From contig SCFE01000017.1 of assembly GCA_004352715.1 (NCBI GenBank), forward strand, positions 803,791-867,790: 64,000 nucleotides of DNA, read 5' to 3'. Positions 1 to 10,227 of the stretch are shown in pieces. The notes under the pieces are model-generated. The model saw only the letters and a program-made list of their open reading frames with translations, did not search any database and had not been told where the DNA came from. This DNA comes from Hofstenia miamia (taxonomy: Eukaryota > Xenacoelomorpha > Acoela). The stretch's first letter is position 1. Each line of letters starts with the position of its first letter. The position numbers and the translations under genes are program-made.

Positions 1-129
1 CATCTGGCAATATATTATATTGCTTCGGTCCAGCAACAGCAAGCGCTGCATCGCTGTGTTCTTCTCTTGTCTGCTATACCTCAAGTAAATAACTATCAAA
101 AGCTCTAGTTTTCAAATTGTAATGCATAC

Positions 130-1276
130 CTTTTTTAATAAAACTGCTCAAATATCTTGGCGCCATGACGTTGGTAAACTTCCAGGTAAGAAGGCAAAGC
201 TTGTACTATAATCTTTCTCTAAGCGGTAGCCAATAGAGACTAATATTTTCCCTAATAGTTCCCATTTCTCTAGGCAGTCTATAGATGATTCTGGAACTTT
301 TATTTATTATAGTTTGCAACATGCTCAAGCTCAGTAAGCATTTAGGTGAATTTGATAGTAGTGTATTGCAATTGTCCAATCTTGATACCCTAGTAGATGA
401 TACTAAAACTTTTGTTGATTCAATACCCAAGAATTTTCTCACATGTTTTATTTGCCGTAGTTGGATTGAACCAGTTTTCAAAAGCTTTGTAACTTGCTTT
501 TTAAGCGAAAGCTATTGTCAAAAATATCACCCAGATTGGTTGTATTAGAAAACCCATATTGCTGCATCGCCATTGGAAGATATTCATAAATCGAAGTCCT
601 TTGAGAACTTTCGTTTTTTCTACATTGATTGCTTGATCATATTTTGTAAACTCCTCCTCGATAACATGAAAAAACTTGGACCCAATGATAATCTTGAAAT
701 ATCATGGTTTAGAACAAACGTATATACTTGAAGATCATCAACATACAACTGATAATATAACTTACAATAGTGGTCCCAAGCAAGATCCTTGAGGAACCCT
801 GCAGATTAATTTAAATGGCTCACTATTTTCACCATTAAAGTGAACTGTAACCTTTCTGTCTTTAAGATATGATTCAACCATTTTAGTGCACAGCCACTAA
901 TCCCATAGTTTGGCAATATCTAAAGGAACAGTTGGTGATTAACAGTATCGAAAACTGCCGATTGATCAAATAAAACTAATACAGAATACTTCTTTCATGA
1001 ACATCTAACTCAAGGAAAACATCATTGTAGTCTCACAGAAATGAAATTTTCTATACACTGACTGACATAGAGGGATCAAGTCATTTTCATTAAAAACTTT
1101 GTATAATTGCTCAAAAAAGCCATCTCTGTGATTCTTGAAACGAAGCTTATATATTTGATGCTGGACGATAGCTTGACATTACAGAACAGTTCATAGTAGT
1201 TCTCTTTAAAATTGGGAAACCATAGTAGCTTTCGTATTCTCTGGGAATACTTCTTGACAAAGTCAAGGGTTAACAA
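130..1276 (-). pseudogene. Decayed non-LTR retrotransposon reverse transcriptase fragment (CR1/L2-like)
   Basis: On the minus strand, pieces of a LINE reverse transcriptase appear in order but in different frames. Motif A-like LFDQSAVFDTVNH lies near 935-980, a PQGSCLGPLL block near 770-805, YVDD (LYVDDLQVYT) near 719-750, and the C-terminal block RLDNCNTLLSNSPK...SLYWLPLRERL at 206-400. These are the conserved blocks of CR1/L2/Jockey-type polymerases, which copy element RNA at a nicked target. Frame changes and stops (for example after QLFL) show it is dead. No endonuclease domain is seen, so the copy is 5'-truncated, and the outer ends are approximate. The motif order makes the identity secure; the exact clade is not. 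Confidence 0.75.
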
Positions 1277-1523
1277 TACTATATATATTTTATAATTTTG
1301 TTAGATTTCCGCATTTTGAACAATAAACTGGTGATATGGAAACATTATGTAGGGTTACATTTGTCTCTTCCCCTTTGATATTAAACTTTATTCTTGCGGA
1401 CCAGCTAAAAAATTTTTTTATTATTTCTTAGTTAGAGACTTTCAAGAAAATTCATATATACTTGAAATGACTTCATACTAATGCATCTACTATTCTTTTT
1501 AGCTTAAAATTTATCCACGCAAA

Positions 1524-1549
1524 TATATATATATATATATATATATATA
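1524..1549. repeat. (TA)n microsatellite
   Basis: An AT dinucleotide run abuts the left end of the mariner-like remnant. TA-rich DNA is the normal target of Tc1/mariner elements. Confidence 0.9.
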
Positions 1550-2047
1550 CAGGGTGCTCAGTAAAAATGGTGGCATTTCGGTTGAAAACATAATTATTTA
1601 TTTATTACAAAAATAAACAATTTATTTACTTACTTATTATGATTATAATGTCAAAAATGTTCAGAATGACTACCATGTACGTCAACACAATGGTGTAGCC
1701 GTCTGATCGATGATGAAGTTCTTTGCAGAATCCGGCTCATCTTTAAATTTTGCCACAACTTTTTCATATTGCCTTTTAGAAATGTCAGCGAAAAATGTTG
1801 ACAAACACTGAGAATTGCTTATAAATAATCTCCTTAATTTGTAATCTCAAAGTCAAGAAGTTGTACTGGTATATAAACAATAATTTGGTGACAAAAATAA
1901 TACTATTTCCATGGATCTCAATGATCTTTCATGCGCAACACAGCACTCTGGCGAAAACCAAATAGTGCATTAGCCTCTGACTGATTAAGAGTTCTTTGCT
2001 GCCTCCTCGTGGCGAGATCCGGATAGTCAATCCTAGTACACACCCTG
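1550..2047 (-). mobile_element. Internally deleted Tc1/mariner-like remnant
   Basis: The ends form an imperfect inverted repeat: CAGGGTGCTCAGTA on the left and, reading inwards from the right, CAGGGTGTGTACTA. TA dinucleotides flank both sides (1548-1549 and 2048-2049), as expected for TA target duplication. On the minus strand near 1660-1705 a reading RRLHHCVDVHGSHSEHF resembles the C-terminal end of IS630/mariner transposases (R..C....G.H.EH.). The first part of the transposase is missing. The 3.7-kb LINE begins immediately to the right. Confidence 0.6.
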
Positions 2048-2050
2048 TAC

Positions 2051-5000
2051 GGGTTCTAGGTTTGATGAACGAAATGCCTAGAACTCCCCCTTCTGCGGAG
2101 CGGCGAACCCTTAAGGGGAAACGGAGCTAAAAGGAAATGAGAACGAAACTGAATAGAACTAGATACTTGCTACCACAAGGGCGTGTGGGACACAGGACTG
2201 ATCAACGCGATCAGGGACGTCCAACCAGATTTGGTCTATTCAATGTTCGAACTCTAAACGACGATCACACCCTTGAATCATTGGTTAACACCATGATCTC
2301 AAGAGGCCTGGATTTGGTATTGTTGTGCGAGACACACCTTAAAGGTGAAGTGGCTAGGGAAGTGCACAGGGGATACTACTTGTATAGTATTGGACATGGC
2401 ACTTTGGCAAGGGATGGAGTTGGTTTCTTAATTAGCCCCCGGTTAGTTAAGCTTAAACCTGTATTCCATCCCGACACTCCTAGAACGGCGAGGCTAACCT
2501 TTCAAAGTAGTCTATTTTCAGGCATAAGGGACTTAATTGTTGCTTATGCACCAACTGAATCTCATTCTACAGAGAAAGAAGTGGCTGAGTTCTACAGCAA
2601 TCTTTCCAAGGTCATATCTGCGTGTCGACCAAGACGGAAGTTCCTCGTGGCTGGGGATTTTAACTGCAGGGTTGGTGGCACCTTGAGCTCTATACCTGGA
2701 GCGACAGGAGGCTTCACCACCTCTCAGGATAGTACACCGAACGGTGTAACGCTGGTAGACTTCCTGGTTGACCAGAAGCTAGCTCTTGCTAATACATTTT
2801 TCCAGCACAAGAAAGTGCACAGCACCTCGTGGACACACCCTAACACAGGTGAGAGGTCACTGTTGGATTTTTTCTTAATCCCAGAAAAATGTATGAAATG
2901 TGTTCGAGATGTAAGAACTTGGCGAGGTACTGGTCTTGACTCAGATCATGATTTAGTTATCATGGATCTCCTATCCTCGATAACCTCGAAGGATAGAGGG
3001 CGTCCTCGGCGTCTTAAAGATTGTTGCGCTGAGAAAAGTCAACCCAAAGGCACGGAACCTGATTGGTCTCTACTGCAATCCGCGGAAGTAAGGAATGCTT
3101 ATGCATTAAATCTCGAAAGGTTACTAAAGCGAGCGGAACCGGGATATGAGAATACTGTGGCGAGTATGCAAAGTGCACTTAAAGCCCTTCCTCAAAAAAT
3201 CAAACGTCCTAAAGTAGACTTGGTCTACGATTGTGAGGAAGTTAAGGCGGCGGTTGATCACAAGCGGAAAGCCAAACTAGTATTCTTGAGCAAGCAAAGC
3301 GCGAGTAGCTTAAAGGATTATCGTCAAGCTAAGCGGGCAGTGACAAACTGCATTAGGCGGCGTAAGCTGGCCATCCTTACGGAGGCACTGGACACCCTTG
3401 ATGAAGCAGGTGACGACTGCGACTGGGGCGGCATCAAGAGGTGTATGCAGGAGATAGCTGGAGTTAAGCATGTTGGGCTGTCTGACACTAAAGCCAAACC
3501 TAAACCATACGAGTTTGTTAAGCACTTCTCTGAAGTATTTAAGCAATCTGCAAAGGACTTAGATACGCAGGCGTTTATCAATAAGCTGAATCTACCCGAG
3601 CCTGAAGTCTTGGACGCTACCTCGACCCCAAGCTTCGATGAGGTAAAAACTGCGATAGATTCGTTAAAAATGCACAAAGCTCCAGGTTGCAACGGGCTAA
3701 CTGGCGAAGCCTTCAGATATGGAGGAAGTGCGCTTATTGACCGCCTTGTAGCAGATTTTGCGCAGGTATTTAGTACGGAGAGATGTCCTAGACTATGGTG
3801 TGATGCAGAAGTTATCTTCTTGCATAAAAAGGGTAGCCGACTCGACCCTAACAATTACCGCACCATTTTCTTATTGGATGTCGGAGGAAAAATATTTGCA
3901 AAAATTCTGCTTAACAGATTGGAGAAAATACTTCTAGAGAAACATGTGCTTCCACCTACTCAATTTGGCTTTAGGGCTGGCAAGTCAACTATACAGGCCA
4001 TACATGTGCTGCGGCAAGCACAGGAGGCTTCTAGACTACGGAAAGAAAACCTTCTTGCGTGTTTCATTGACCTACAAAAGGCCTTTGATTCCGTACCAAG
4101 GCAAGTAATTTGGCAGTGTCTATTAGCAATTGGCGTACCAAAACGGATAATTGCGATCATAAAGTCTTTGCATGACACACCGATAGCACACATTCGCGGC
4201 GAACGTCCACAAGTAAGTTTTAAACTTGAGCGTGGAGTCCGACAAGGATGTGTCCTCGGCCCGTGCTTATTTAACCTCCTTTTCCACTTTCTGATCTGTG
4301 AGGGACTCCATGGAACCCCCAAAGGAATTGTTTTTAACTCTTTCTTTGGACAAGGGGAAGTGGAACTTAAGCACATAGAGTATGCTGACGATCTCTGTCT
4401 TTTCGGCCGGTCCAAGGAACAAATACAGAGCTATCTAGATGGCCTAGTTACAGTTCTAGCGCCACTAGGTATTAATATCTCTGTACCAAAGACCAAGTGC
4501 ATGTGGTTATCAAAAGCATCGGAAAGAACGTCTGATAGAGTTCATGTCTCTGGAAAGAACATTGAATTCGTATCAGAGTTTAAGTACTTAGGCTCGATAA
4601 TCAGCACTGCTGGGACAGCCCTCTCCGAAGCAAGACATCGGTGTAAAAATGTACTTGGCAAGATCATACGTTATCGGCGAGTAGCACGTCAGAATGGGCT
4701 TGGCAAAGCACTCTCCTTCTTACTCCTACGAGGCGTGATGGTACCCACACTAACGTATGCGTGTGAAACCTGGGCAGAATCTTGTAGGGAACTTGAGATG
4801 CTTGAGGCTTCCATGAATACCTGTAAAAGGGTTTTTTGTGGAGTCTCCTTATGGGAAAAGCTCACAAAGGAACAAGTACACGGACTTATGCCTTTCCAAC
4901 AAGTGCGCACTATAATAGCACGTAAGCGCTTACTTTTTGTAAGCCGGATGCTGGCGCACAGAGAAAGCATAAATAGTGGCGAGTTCCTAGAGCTTAGTAT

Positions 5001-5700
5001 GACAAAAGCATCAATTGTTCCTGAAGGAAATGGCCACGTTGTCAGTGCACGCAAGAGTCAGTGTTGGGAAAAACGGCTTGTACTTGATGTGCAGTGGTTA
5101 ATGGGTGTTACTCTGGGGGAGTCTCAACTGTTTTCCACTTTGACCACATCGTGCACTCATTCAAGAAACGCGAGAGAGGTTGTTAGCAGCCTATTAGAGT
5201 CAATCAACGGGGACTCAGCGGTGCTACGGGATAGAATTGCTGGGGCGGCTTATGCAGCAGTACCGAGGCTCACACAAGCCAGTACGAGACACCTGAGGTG
5301 CACGGAGTGTGCGCGTATGTTTTCTGCCCAAAAGGCGTTAAATCGTCATGTCAGAAATGACCATACGCAGAGCTCCACGACTATAGCGGATGCTAATTGC
5401 TGGAAGTGTGAAGCGAAGGGATGCTACAAGTCGTACAAGAGCAAAGGTTGGTACTTACGGCATATTAAGACCTGTCACCCCAACCTTTGCAATCGAGCAT
5501 TGATAGGCAACGAAGGAAGACACCAGGCTTCCGCCACCAATCTGGGGGCGTTGGAGGGGCCGGTTGCAGTCCTGCAGGAGTCTAAACTATAAAGCTCTTT
5601 GTTACTCGATTCCTAGGGCTTCAGGACCAGAACTGGTCGGTACCATCCAGTTCTAAAGTTAGGACTGCGTTTGGGAGCCCCCACTATTTCCATAATCTTG
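2051..5700 (+). mobile_element. Non-LTR retrotransposon (LINE), RTE-like, coding region intact
   Basis: A single-ORF LINE. The 5' leader is only about 85 bases and contains a short hairpin (TTCTAGG ... CCTAGAA). The 3' end was estimated by comparison with the truncated relative at 24.4-25.9 kb. Similarity continues past the stop through GGTACCATCCA (5639-5649 here) and GGGAGCC...CCA (near 5672-5685), then fades near 5700. No poly(A) tail is evident. The insertion lies directly beside a mariner-like remnant. An open ORF of this length suggests recent activity. Confidence 0.8.
2137..5592 (+). CDS. LINE endonuclease-reverse transcriptase with C-terminal zinc fingers
   Basis: This 1151-residue ORF has no stops or frame breaks. 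It would encode the enzyme that nicks target DNA and reverse-transcribes its own RNA there. Residues about 30-275 look like an AP-type endonuclease: FNVRTLN, LLCETH, GDFNCRVGG near 172 and SDHDLVIMD near 268. Residues about 500-780 are the reverse transcriptase: FIDLQKAFDSVPR near 642, GVRQGCVLGP near 699 and the catalytic YADD near 749. The C-terminus has two zinc-finger-like units, CTECARMF...HVRNDH near 1056 and CWKCEAKGC...HIKTCH near 1088, presumably nucleic-acid binding. The chosen ATG is the first in the frame after the short leader. There is no separate gag-like ORF. Family assignment as RTE-like rests on domain order and motif style and is moderately sure. Confidence 0.88.
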   Translation: MRTKLNRTRYLLPQGRVGHRTDQRDQGRPTRFGLFNVRTLNDDHTLESLVNTMISRGLDLVLLCETHLKGEVAREVHRGYYLYSIGHGTLARDGVGFLISPRLVKLKPVFHPDTPRTARLTFQSSLFSGIRDLIVAYAPTESHSTEKEVAEFYSNLSKVISACRPRRKFLVAGDFNCRVGGTLSSIPGATGGFTTSQDSTPNGVTLVDFLVDQKLALANTFFQHKKVHSTSWTHPNTGERSLLDFFLIPEKCMKCVRDVRTWRGTGLDSDHDLVIMDLLSSITSKDRGRPRRLKDCCAEKSQPKGTEPDWSLLQSAEVRNAYALNLERLLKRAEPGYENTVASMQSALKALPQKIKRPKVDLVYDCEEVKAAVDHKRKAKLVFLSKQSASSLKDYRQAKRAVTNCIRRRKLAILTEALDTLDEAGDDCDWGGIKRCMQEIAGVKHVGLSDTKAKPKPYEFVKHFSEVFKQSAKDLDTQAFINKLNLPEPEVLDATSTPSFDEVKTAIDSLKMHKAPGCNGLTGEAFRYGGSALIDRLVADFAQVFSTERCPRLWCDAEVIFLHKKGSRLDPNNYRTIFLLDVGGKIFAKILLNRLEKILLEKHVLPPTQFGFRAGKSTIQAIHVLRQAQEASRLRKENLLACFIDLQKAFDSVPRQVIWQCLLAIGVPKRIIAIIKSLHDTPIAHIRGERPQVSFKLERGVRQGCVLGPCLFNLLFHFLICEGLHGTPKGIVFNSFFGQGEVELKHIEYADDLCLFGRSKEQIQSYLDGLVTVLAPLGINISVPKTKCMWLSKASERTSDRVHVSGKNIEFVSEFKYLGSIISTAGTALSEARHRCKNVLGKIIRYRRVARQNGLGKALSFLLLRGVMVPTLTYACETWAESCRELEMLEASMNTCKRVFCGVSLWEKLTKEQVHGLMPFQQVRTIIARKRLLFVSRMLAHRESINSGEFLELSMTKASIVPEGNGHVVSARKSQCWEKRLVLDVQWLMGVTLGESQLFSTLTTSCTHSRNAREVVSSLLESINGDSAVLRDRIAGAAYAAVPRLTQASTRHLRCTECARMFSAQKALNRHVRNDHTQSSTTIADANCWKCEAKGCYKSYKSKGWYLRHIKTCHPNLCNRALIGNEGRHQASATNLGALEGPVAVLQESKL

Positions 5701-6185
5701 ATAGGGCGCATATAATTAGCCTCAAACATCAGTTTTTAGAAGGCGTTGAAAGGCTAAAATCCACCAAAGGCATAGCATATAACAAAGCAGATCTCTAACT
5801 GGGTCTACATAGACGCACATGTAGATATACATAATTGGTTTGTGCCCAGACCTAACTCACTCTAATAAATCGTTTATAGATATTTTCAAGAATCTCACAA
5901 AAACATTGTATCAAAAATATTTTGGTTCCCAAATGCAGCAATATAGTTGTCATGAGAAATTATATACATTTTGTTGCATTGTAATAAAATCCAAATCTGC
6001 ATTATTCGACTTTGTTGATATTAAAGCTATTTAAAAAGCTTAGAATTCAAAAAGATAATAGGATTAAGTTACACATTACCTAAGGAGTTCAAATTAAAGC
6101 AGTATATTTATACACAAATCTTTGAATGTTTGATAGAAACTAACCAAACAACACCCTGTGCTATTTTAAAAATTTCTGAAAATTA

Positions 6186-6220
<35 letters not shown>

Positions 6221-6732
6221 AATATATATATATATATTTGTAGTATCTATCATTATTATTATTAGTATTATTCATGCTAAGTTCAGTATTATCGCGGCTG
6301 AACGAATTTCCAATGAAAATAACTAATATTATCCAAATTAATAAACATTTAAATAGTAAAGTAAAATTGATTAGATGCAATTATATTTGATTTATAATTT
6401 ATTGCTTAGTAAAATCTTAAATATTTTTTAAGCACAATTTTTTATTGGATTTCGAGGGAAACGGTATTATTTGTTTTGCAAATAATATCTGTAATTTATA
6501 ATATTTATCATCATTGGTGAAATCAATATTGCATCCGTAGACAGATACAAGATGGATTAAGAATTGATCAAAGATCTTATTTTAACTCTGACAGTATTTA
6601 ATCTAATCCAAATGAAAGGATGTCATATGAGCAATGATTACAATAGCAACCTTTGTGTCATTCCACATAAGACACGGACATGCAATCAAACTTAAGACTA
6701 CTCGGAAGTTATTTCTGTACCTAAACTTATGA
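5701..6732. other. AT-rich non-coding stretch
   Basis: I see no convincing gene. It contains an AT-alternating microsatellite at about 6186-6238 and small chance ORFs with low-complexity translation. Nothing else stands out. Confidence 0.6.
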
Positions 6733-6785
6733 ACTAGGGTAGGGCCGTTGGTTTGTCCATGCCCGTATGCTAAGCCCGTTATAAA
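6733..6785. repeat. GC-rich hAT-like terminal fragment
   Basis: A short GC-rich block (TAGGGTAGGGCCG, then CATGCCCGTATGC and AAGCCCG) stands out in AT-rich DNA. It resembles a second block at 9125-9225 containing ATGCCCGTAGTA, AAGCCCG and GGGTCCTACCC. The similarity runs partly in direct and partly in inverted orientation, so I cannot decide whether they are two ends of one hAT-like element or two separate end fragments. Confidence 0.35.
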
Positions 6786-7830
6786 TAATAATAATAATAA
6801 TAATCAATGACTTTATTTAGCCGCTGAAGGCATACACAAAAAAAAAAAAAAAACAAGTTTTATGGCAGCGCGGAGAGTCACAGGAGATGAGATAGAAGAA
6901 AATGGAAGAGTAGGCGAAGTTGGGGAAGAGCTCAGCACAGAGGAGAGCCATCACAAAGATTTTTTGGAGCTCGGGGGGGGGGAAAAAAAAACAATCGGTT
7001 GTGGGGGGGTGCCGCCTCAAGAGGTAAAAAGCACAAAAACAAGCANNNNNNNNNNNNNNNNNNNNNNNNNNNNNNNNNNNNNNNNNNNNNNNNNNNNNNN
7101 NNNNNNNNNNNNNNNNNNNNNNNNNNNNNNNNNNNNNNNNNNNNNNNNNNNNNNNNNNNNNNNNNNNNNNNNNNNNNNNNNNNNNNNNNNNNNNNNNNNN
7201 NNNNNNNNNNNNNNNNNNNNNNNNNNNNNNNNNNNNNNNNNNNNNNNNNNNNNNNNNNNNNNNNNNNNNNNNNNNNNNNNNNNNNNNNNNNNNNNNNNNN
7301 NNNNNNNNNNNNNNNNNNNNNNNNNNNNNNNNNNNNNNNNNTCCATGGAGTGGAACAAAGCACGAGAAGGCCACCAACAAGGAGACGCGTAAAGAAGAAT
7401 GGCGCGAGGAATGGACTTGAACAGAGAGAGCTTCACAGCGGACGAGGTATTAAAAGGAACATTACGGAAAAGGGCAAATAGCGAGGAATTAGCTTTGCGG
7501 AGACGCAAAGACACATGTCCAGTCCAATTCAAGTTTGCAGCAAGTTGAACTCCAAGATGAGTGTGATGAGGCGCAAAGTTCACAGGTAGAGGCAAATCAG
7601 AAGGGGGAGCCACAGAAAAGGAAATACCACATGTCTTGGTAGTGCTAAAATCAAGATGGTTGACAGAGGACCAAGTAGACAAGTGCTCAAGATCAGAAAA
7701 AATGTTCGAAGCAAAGGACCAACCAAAATCAAAAATCGCAGTGTCGTCGACATACAGCAGGCAAGACGAGTTGAGAACAGAATGAGGGAGGTCGTTAATG
7801 GCAACAAGGAAGAATGATATTTGACTAAAA
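6786..7830 (-). mobile_element. LINE 3' fragment with reverse transcriptase remnant and an assembly gap
   Basis: On the minus strand, from about 7830 downwards, the translation INDLPHSVLNSSCLLYVDDT... carries the YVDD active site. Downstream LINE-type text follows (LDFSTTKTCGISF, HHTHLGVQL, ILLYASPCWW) in one open frame as far as the gap. The 3' end on the minus strand reads GGCTAAATAAAGTCATTG followed by (ATT)n at 6786-6804, a poly(A)-signal-like motif plus microsatellite tail typical of CR1/L2-type elements. It is truncated at its 5' side near 7830. The part between the gap and the tail is GC-rich and not clearly readable. Confidence 0.65.
7046..7341. other. Assembly gap (296 N)
   Basis: A run of N inside the LINE fragment, flanked by homopolymer runs of G and A on the left. 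Any ORF translated across it is unreliable. Confidence 0.95.
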
Positions 7831-8116
7831 TTGCTTGATGCTAACAAGAAAACCATTAGCTGTGCTATTAAAAAGAAACAAACTTAAACTATCATAGGCA
7901 ACAATGAAGTTTACATCAATAAAAAATTAAGTTTTTTGTTGAAATCACTGAAAAGTTTAATTTTACAGCCATAAATAACTTTGATCAAATTAATCAACAA
8001 GTTATGTCAATCATTTATAAAGTGCGCTTCAAACATCATAACCATAATCAGGGATAGGATTTATATGCCATAGCATAAAGGAGATTTTTATGCATATTTG
8101 GACAAAGTTTTTTTTA

Positions 8117-8480
8117 ACGTATATTCCATCGTATTTCATACGCGAATGTCGCAGATACCAAATATTTCACTGAATTTTATCTGTTCCTGCAACATCTCGA
8201 AACTGAAGACTCACAAATATTAAAAAAATTTAGAACTTATTTACTTGCGGGAAGACAACTTAATGTAGGAATTGTGTTTCATTACGGCATCTTTCAGTTT
8301 CGTCCTGAAGCAATAACGCAACTGCAAGAGCGGTTACTTCTTTGCAGCGAGCTTGAGATACTTGATAATGTCATAGAACTAATAGAGGTGGAGATGTACA
8401 AAGAAAAGCTGAAAGCCTTACAGGAAATCTCGATTACAATCAATGAGAACATTTGCACAAGCTATAATGAAGAATAAATC
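8117..8480 (+). CDS. Unidentified open frame, possible exon or gene fragment
   Basis: A stop-to-stop open frame of about 119 codons reads RIFHRISYANVADTKYF..., passes HLETEDSQILKKF and GRQLNVGIVFHYG, and ends ..ICTSYNEE. It has balanced composition with a Leu/Glu-rich helical stretch (LQERLLLCSELEILDNVIELIEVE), unlike the low-complexity chance ORFs nearby. There is no upstream ATG in frame, so if real it would be an exon or a broken copy. It lies between GC-rich hAT-like blocks at 6.73 and 9.2 kb and could be part of that element. I do not recognise the family. Confidence 0.3.
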
Positions 8481-9124
8481 CATTCAGTTGATTTTAATCC
8501 TTTAAATGTTCCTATATACAATAATGTGCTTCTAGTCTAGGTGGGTCAAACTCAAACACGAATGTTCGTGACTGTTGATCCCTTGAAACACCATTTATGT
8601 GTCTATTAGTATAAATGTGTTTACCTTGGTAATTGAATATCTATTCCCTTTAATGTAGTTTTTATACTTATTTTCGGAATTTCGGCGCATTATTTGACGA
8701 CGAATATTTCCGGATATTTTTAAGCATGCAAATCCGGGCACTAACCATAATTGACAGCACACCAAACACTATGAAAATAATTAAATTGAAATTACACTGC
8801 ACTGCTTGTATGACATTTAAAAATAAATAAATTACATTAATTCGTCTTCTGAAGTTAGCTTCTTACGTTACAATATAATGTACCCAAGTGCTATATTATT
8901 AATAATGCAATATCAGAAGATGACAGTGAAATGGTATTCCTTAAAATTGAAGAAGGCAATAAATATTATATATTTTATGTACTGCTTTGTAATTTCTACG
9001 ATAAATCTACATGTGAAGGTTAGTATTACATCAATCACATATACATAGATATATAGAATAAACCTAATGTACAGCAAAGAAGTGATTTTAAGGATATAGA
9101 TCATCGAGTAACAACGAAAAATAT
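8481..9124. other. Non-coding stretch
   Basis: AT-rich with no convincing gene. Short ORFs here translate to low-complexity Ile/Tyr/Phe-rich text and are taken as chance. Confidence 0.5.
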
Positions 9125-9225
9125 TCATGCAGAATCCGTATGCCCGGAACATGCCCGTAGTATACAAGCCCGCACCCGTACACTTTTGTCCGTGCCCGTT
9201 ACGGGTCCTACCCCCAGCTATTGAC
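9125..9225. repeat. GC-rich hAT-like terminal fragment
   Basis: It contains ATGCCCG, GCCCGCACCCGTAC and GCCCGTTACGGGTCC, a style common at hAT and non-autonomous hAT ends. It partners loosely with 6733-6785. No 8-base target duplication could be recognised. Confidence 0.35.
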
Positions 9226-9552
9226 TAATAAATTAATTTGAAAGATAGCATTAGTTTTTAATGATTTCATTCTATGAATCTAGAATTGAAATAATTGATT
9301 AAATTCATACTTAAAAATAATTATTTATTCAATTAAAATTTACTAAATATTTTAGTGAGAACCTAAATGAAAACTAAGTGTTTGTCAAAAAATTGTATTC
9401 TGTATGCCCTCGACATCACTGTTTTCTATTTTAATAATTCTGTATTATGAAGAGTGGTAATGAAATGCAAATATTTTGATAAAATACTAGAAACAAGTAT
9501 ACTATTATAATCTTAAAATGTATTTTAAGCATAATGTCATACATAATCAAAA

Positions 9553-9990
9553 TTAATAAACCCAAATTTTGTATGTTTTTGGTTCTGACCATGCACTGAC
9601 CCTATAATTTCTCCATCCTGTTGCAGTGCGAACCACAATTGTGTGAGGTCCGGGAATCAGTTTTCTCGCAAAATTATACCATCTGGAATGGGGTGTTTTC
9701 TTTGCGTATCCGATTTGGAAGCTCCAGTACGGATCAAACTTTCGACGAAAACGCCTATGAATTTTTACCATCACCTTTCGAATTCTTTGCCTCAAGGTTC
9801 TTTCCAAACTTTCACATGACGCGCTATAGAAAACATTATTTAATACTTTTGAATCAAATTTTCTTTGAAATCCCCACATGAGCTCTTTAATCGTAGGATA
9901 CTTTTCTAGTGCATCATCGAACTTAAAATTAGCGTTGCTCAGTCCAATGATGACTCCAATCAAAAGCAAAGTACACGAAGTTTTCAACAT
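9553..9990 (-). CDS. Small secreted basic protein, paralogue of the 15.3-kb gene
   Basis: An ORF of 145 residues. It begins with a clear signal peptide (MLKTSCTLLLIGVIIGLSNA), so the product should be secreted. The mature part is strongly basic with a single Cys (SASCESLE). It shares with the protein at 15.34 kb the order: single Cys, basic helix-like stretch (RQRIRKVM / NKNIRRKM), YWSFQI / FWTFQI, SRWYNFAR / SRYHKFAK, G.hTIvV..AT.W.N, then WS....YK..VY near the end. Directly upstream of the ATG the minus strand reads TATTTTAGGCATG, a splice-acceptor-like sequence, so a 5' UTR intron ending just before the start is possible. I do not recognise the family and assign no function. Confidence 0.75.
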   Translation of the reverse strand: MLKTSCTLLLIGVIIGLSNANFKFDDALEKYPTIKELMWGFQRKFDSKVLNNVFYSASCESLERTLRQRIRKVMVKIHRRFRRKFDPYWSFQIGYAKKTPHSRWYNFARKLIPGPHTIVVRTATGWRNYRVSAWSEPKTYKIWVY

Positions 9991-10184
9991 GCCTAAAATA
10001 TTTATTTTTATGATTATTTTAGTAAAATTGATAAATAATCATCATTTCCCAATTCAGTGACAAAACATTTCAAATGTAAGTGATACATTTATTCTAAGAG
10101 CAAAACTTTGCATAAATCTAATAGAAACCCATGAATAATTCAACTGAAAAGCTCCAACAGATTTGACTGCAGCATCCATAGATA

Positions 10185-10227
<43 letters not shown>

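Noticed and set aside
2055-2090. TTGATGA..GAAA within a hairpin in the LINE leader, resembling a hammerhead ribozyme core
   Set aside because: Stem II would be only two bases and the order of helices around the core does not fit a hammerhead; probably coincidence.
6817-7481. ORFs spanning the 7.0-7.3 kb gap
   Set aside because: They consist mostly of unknown bases and are artefacts of translating N.
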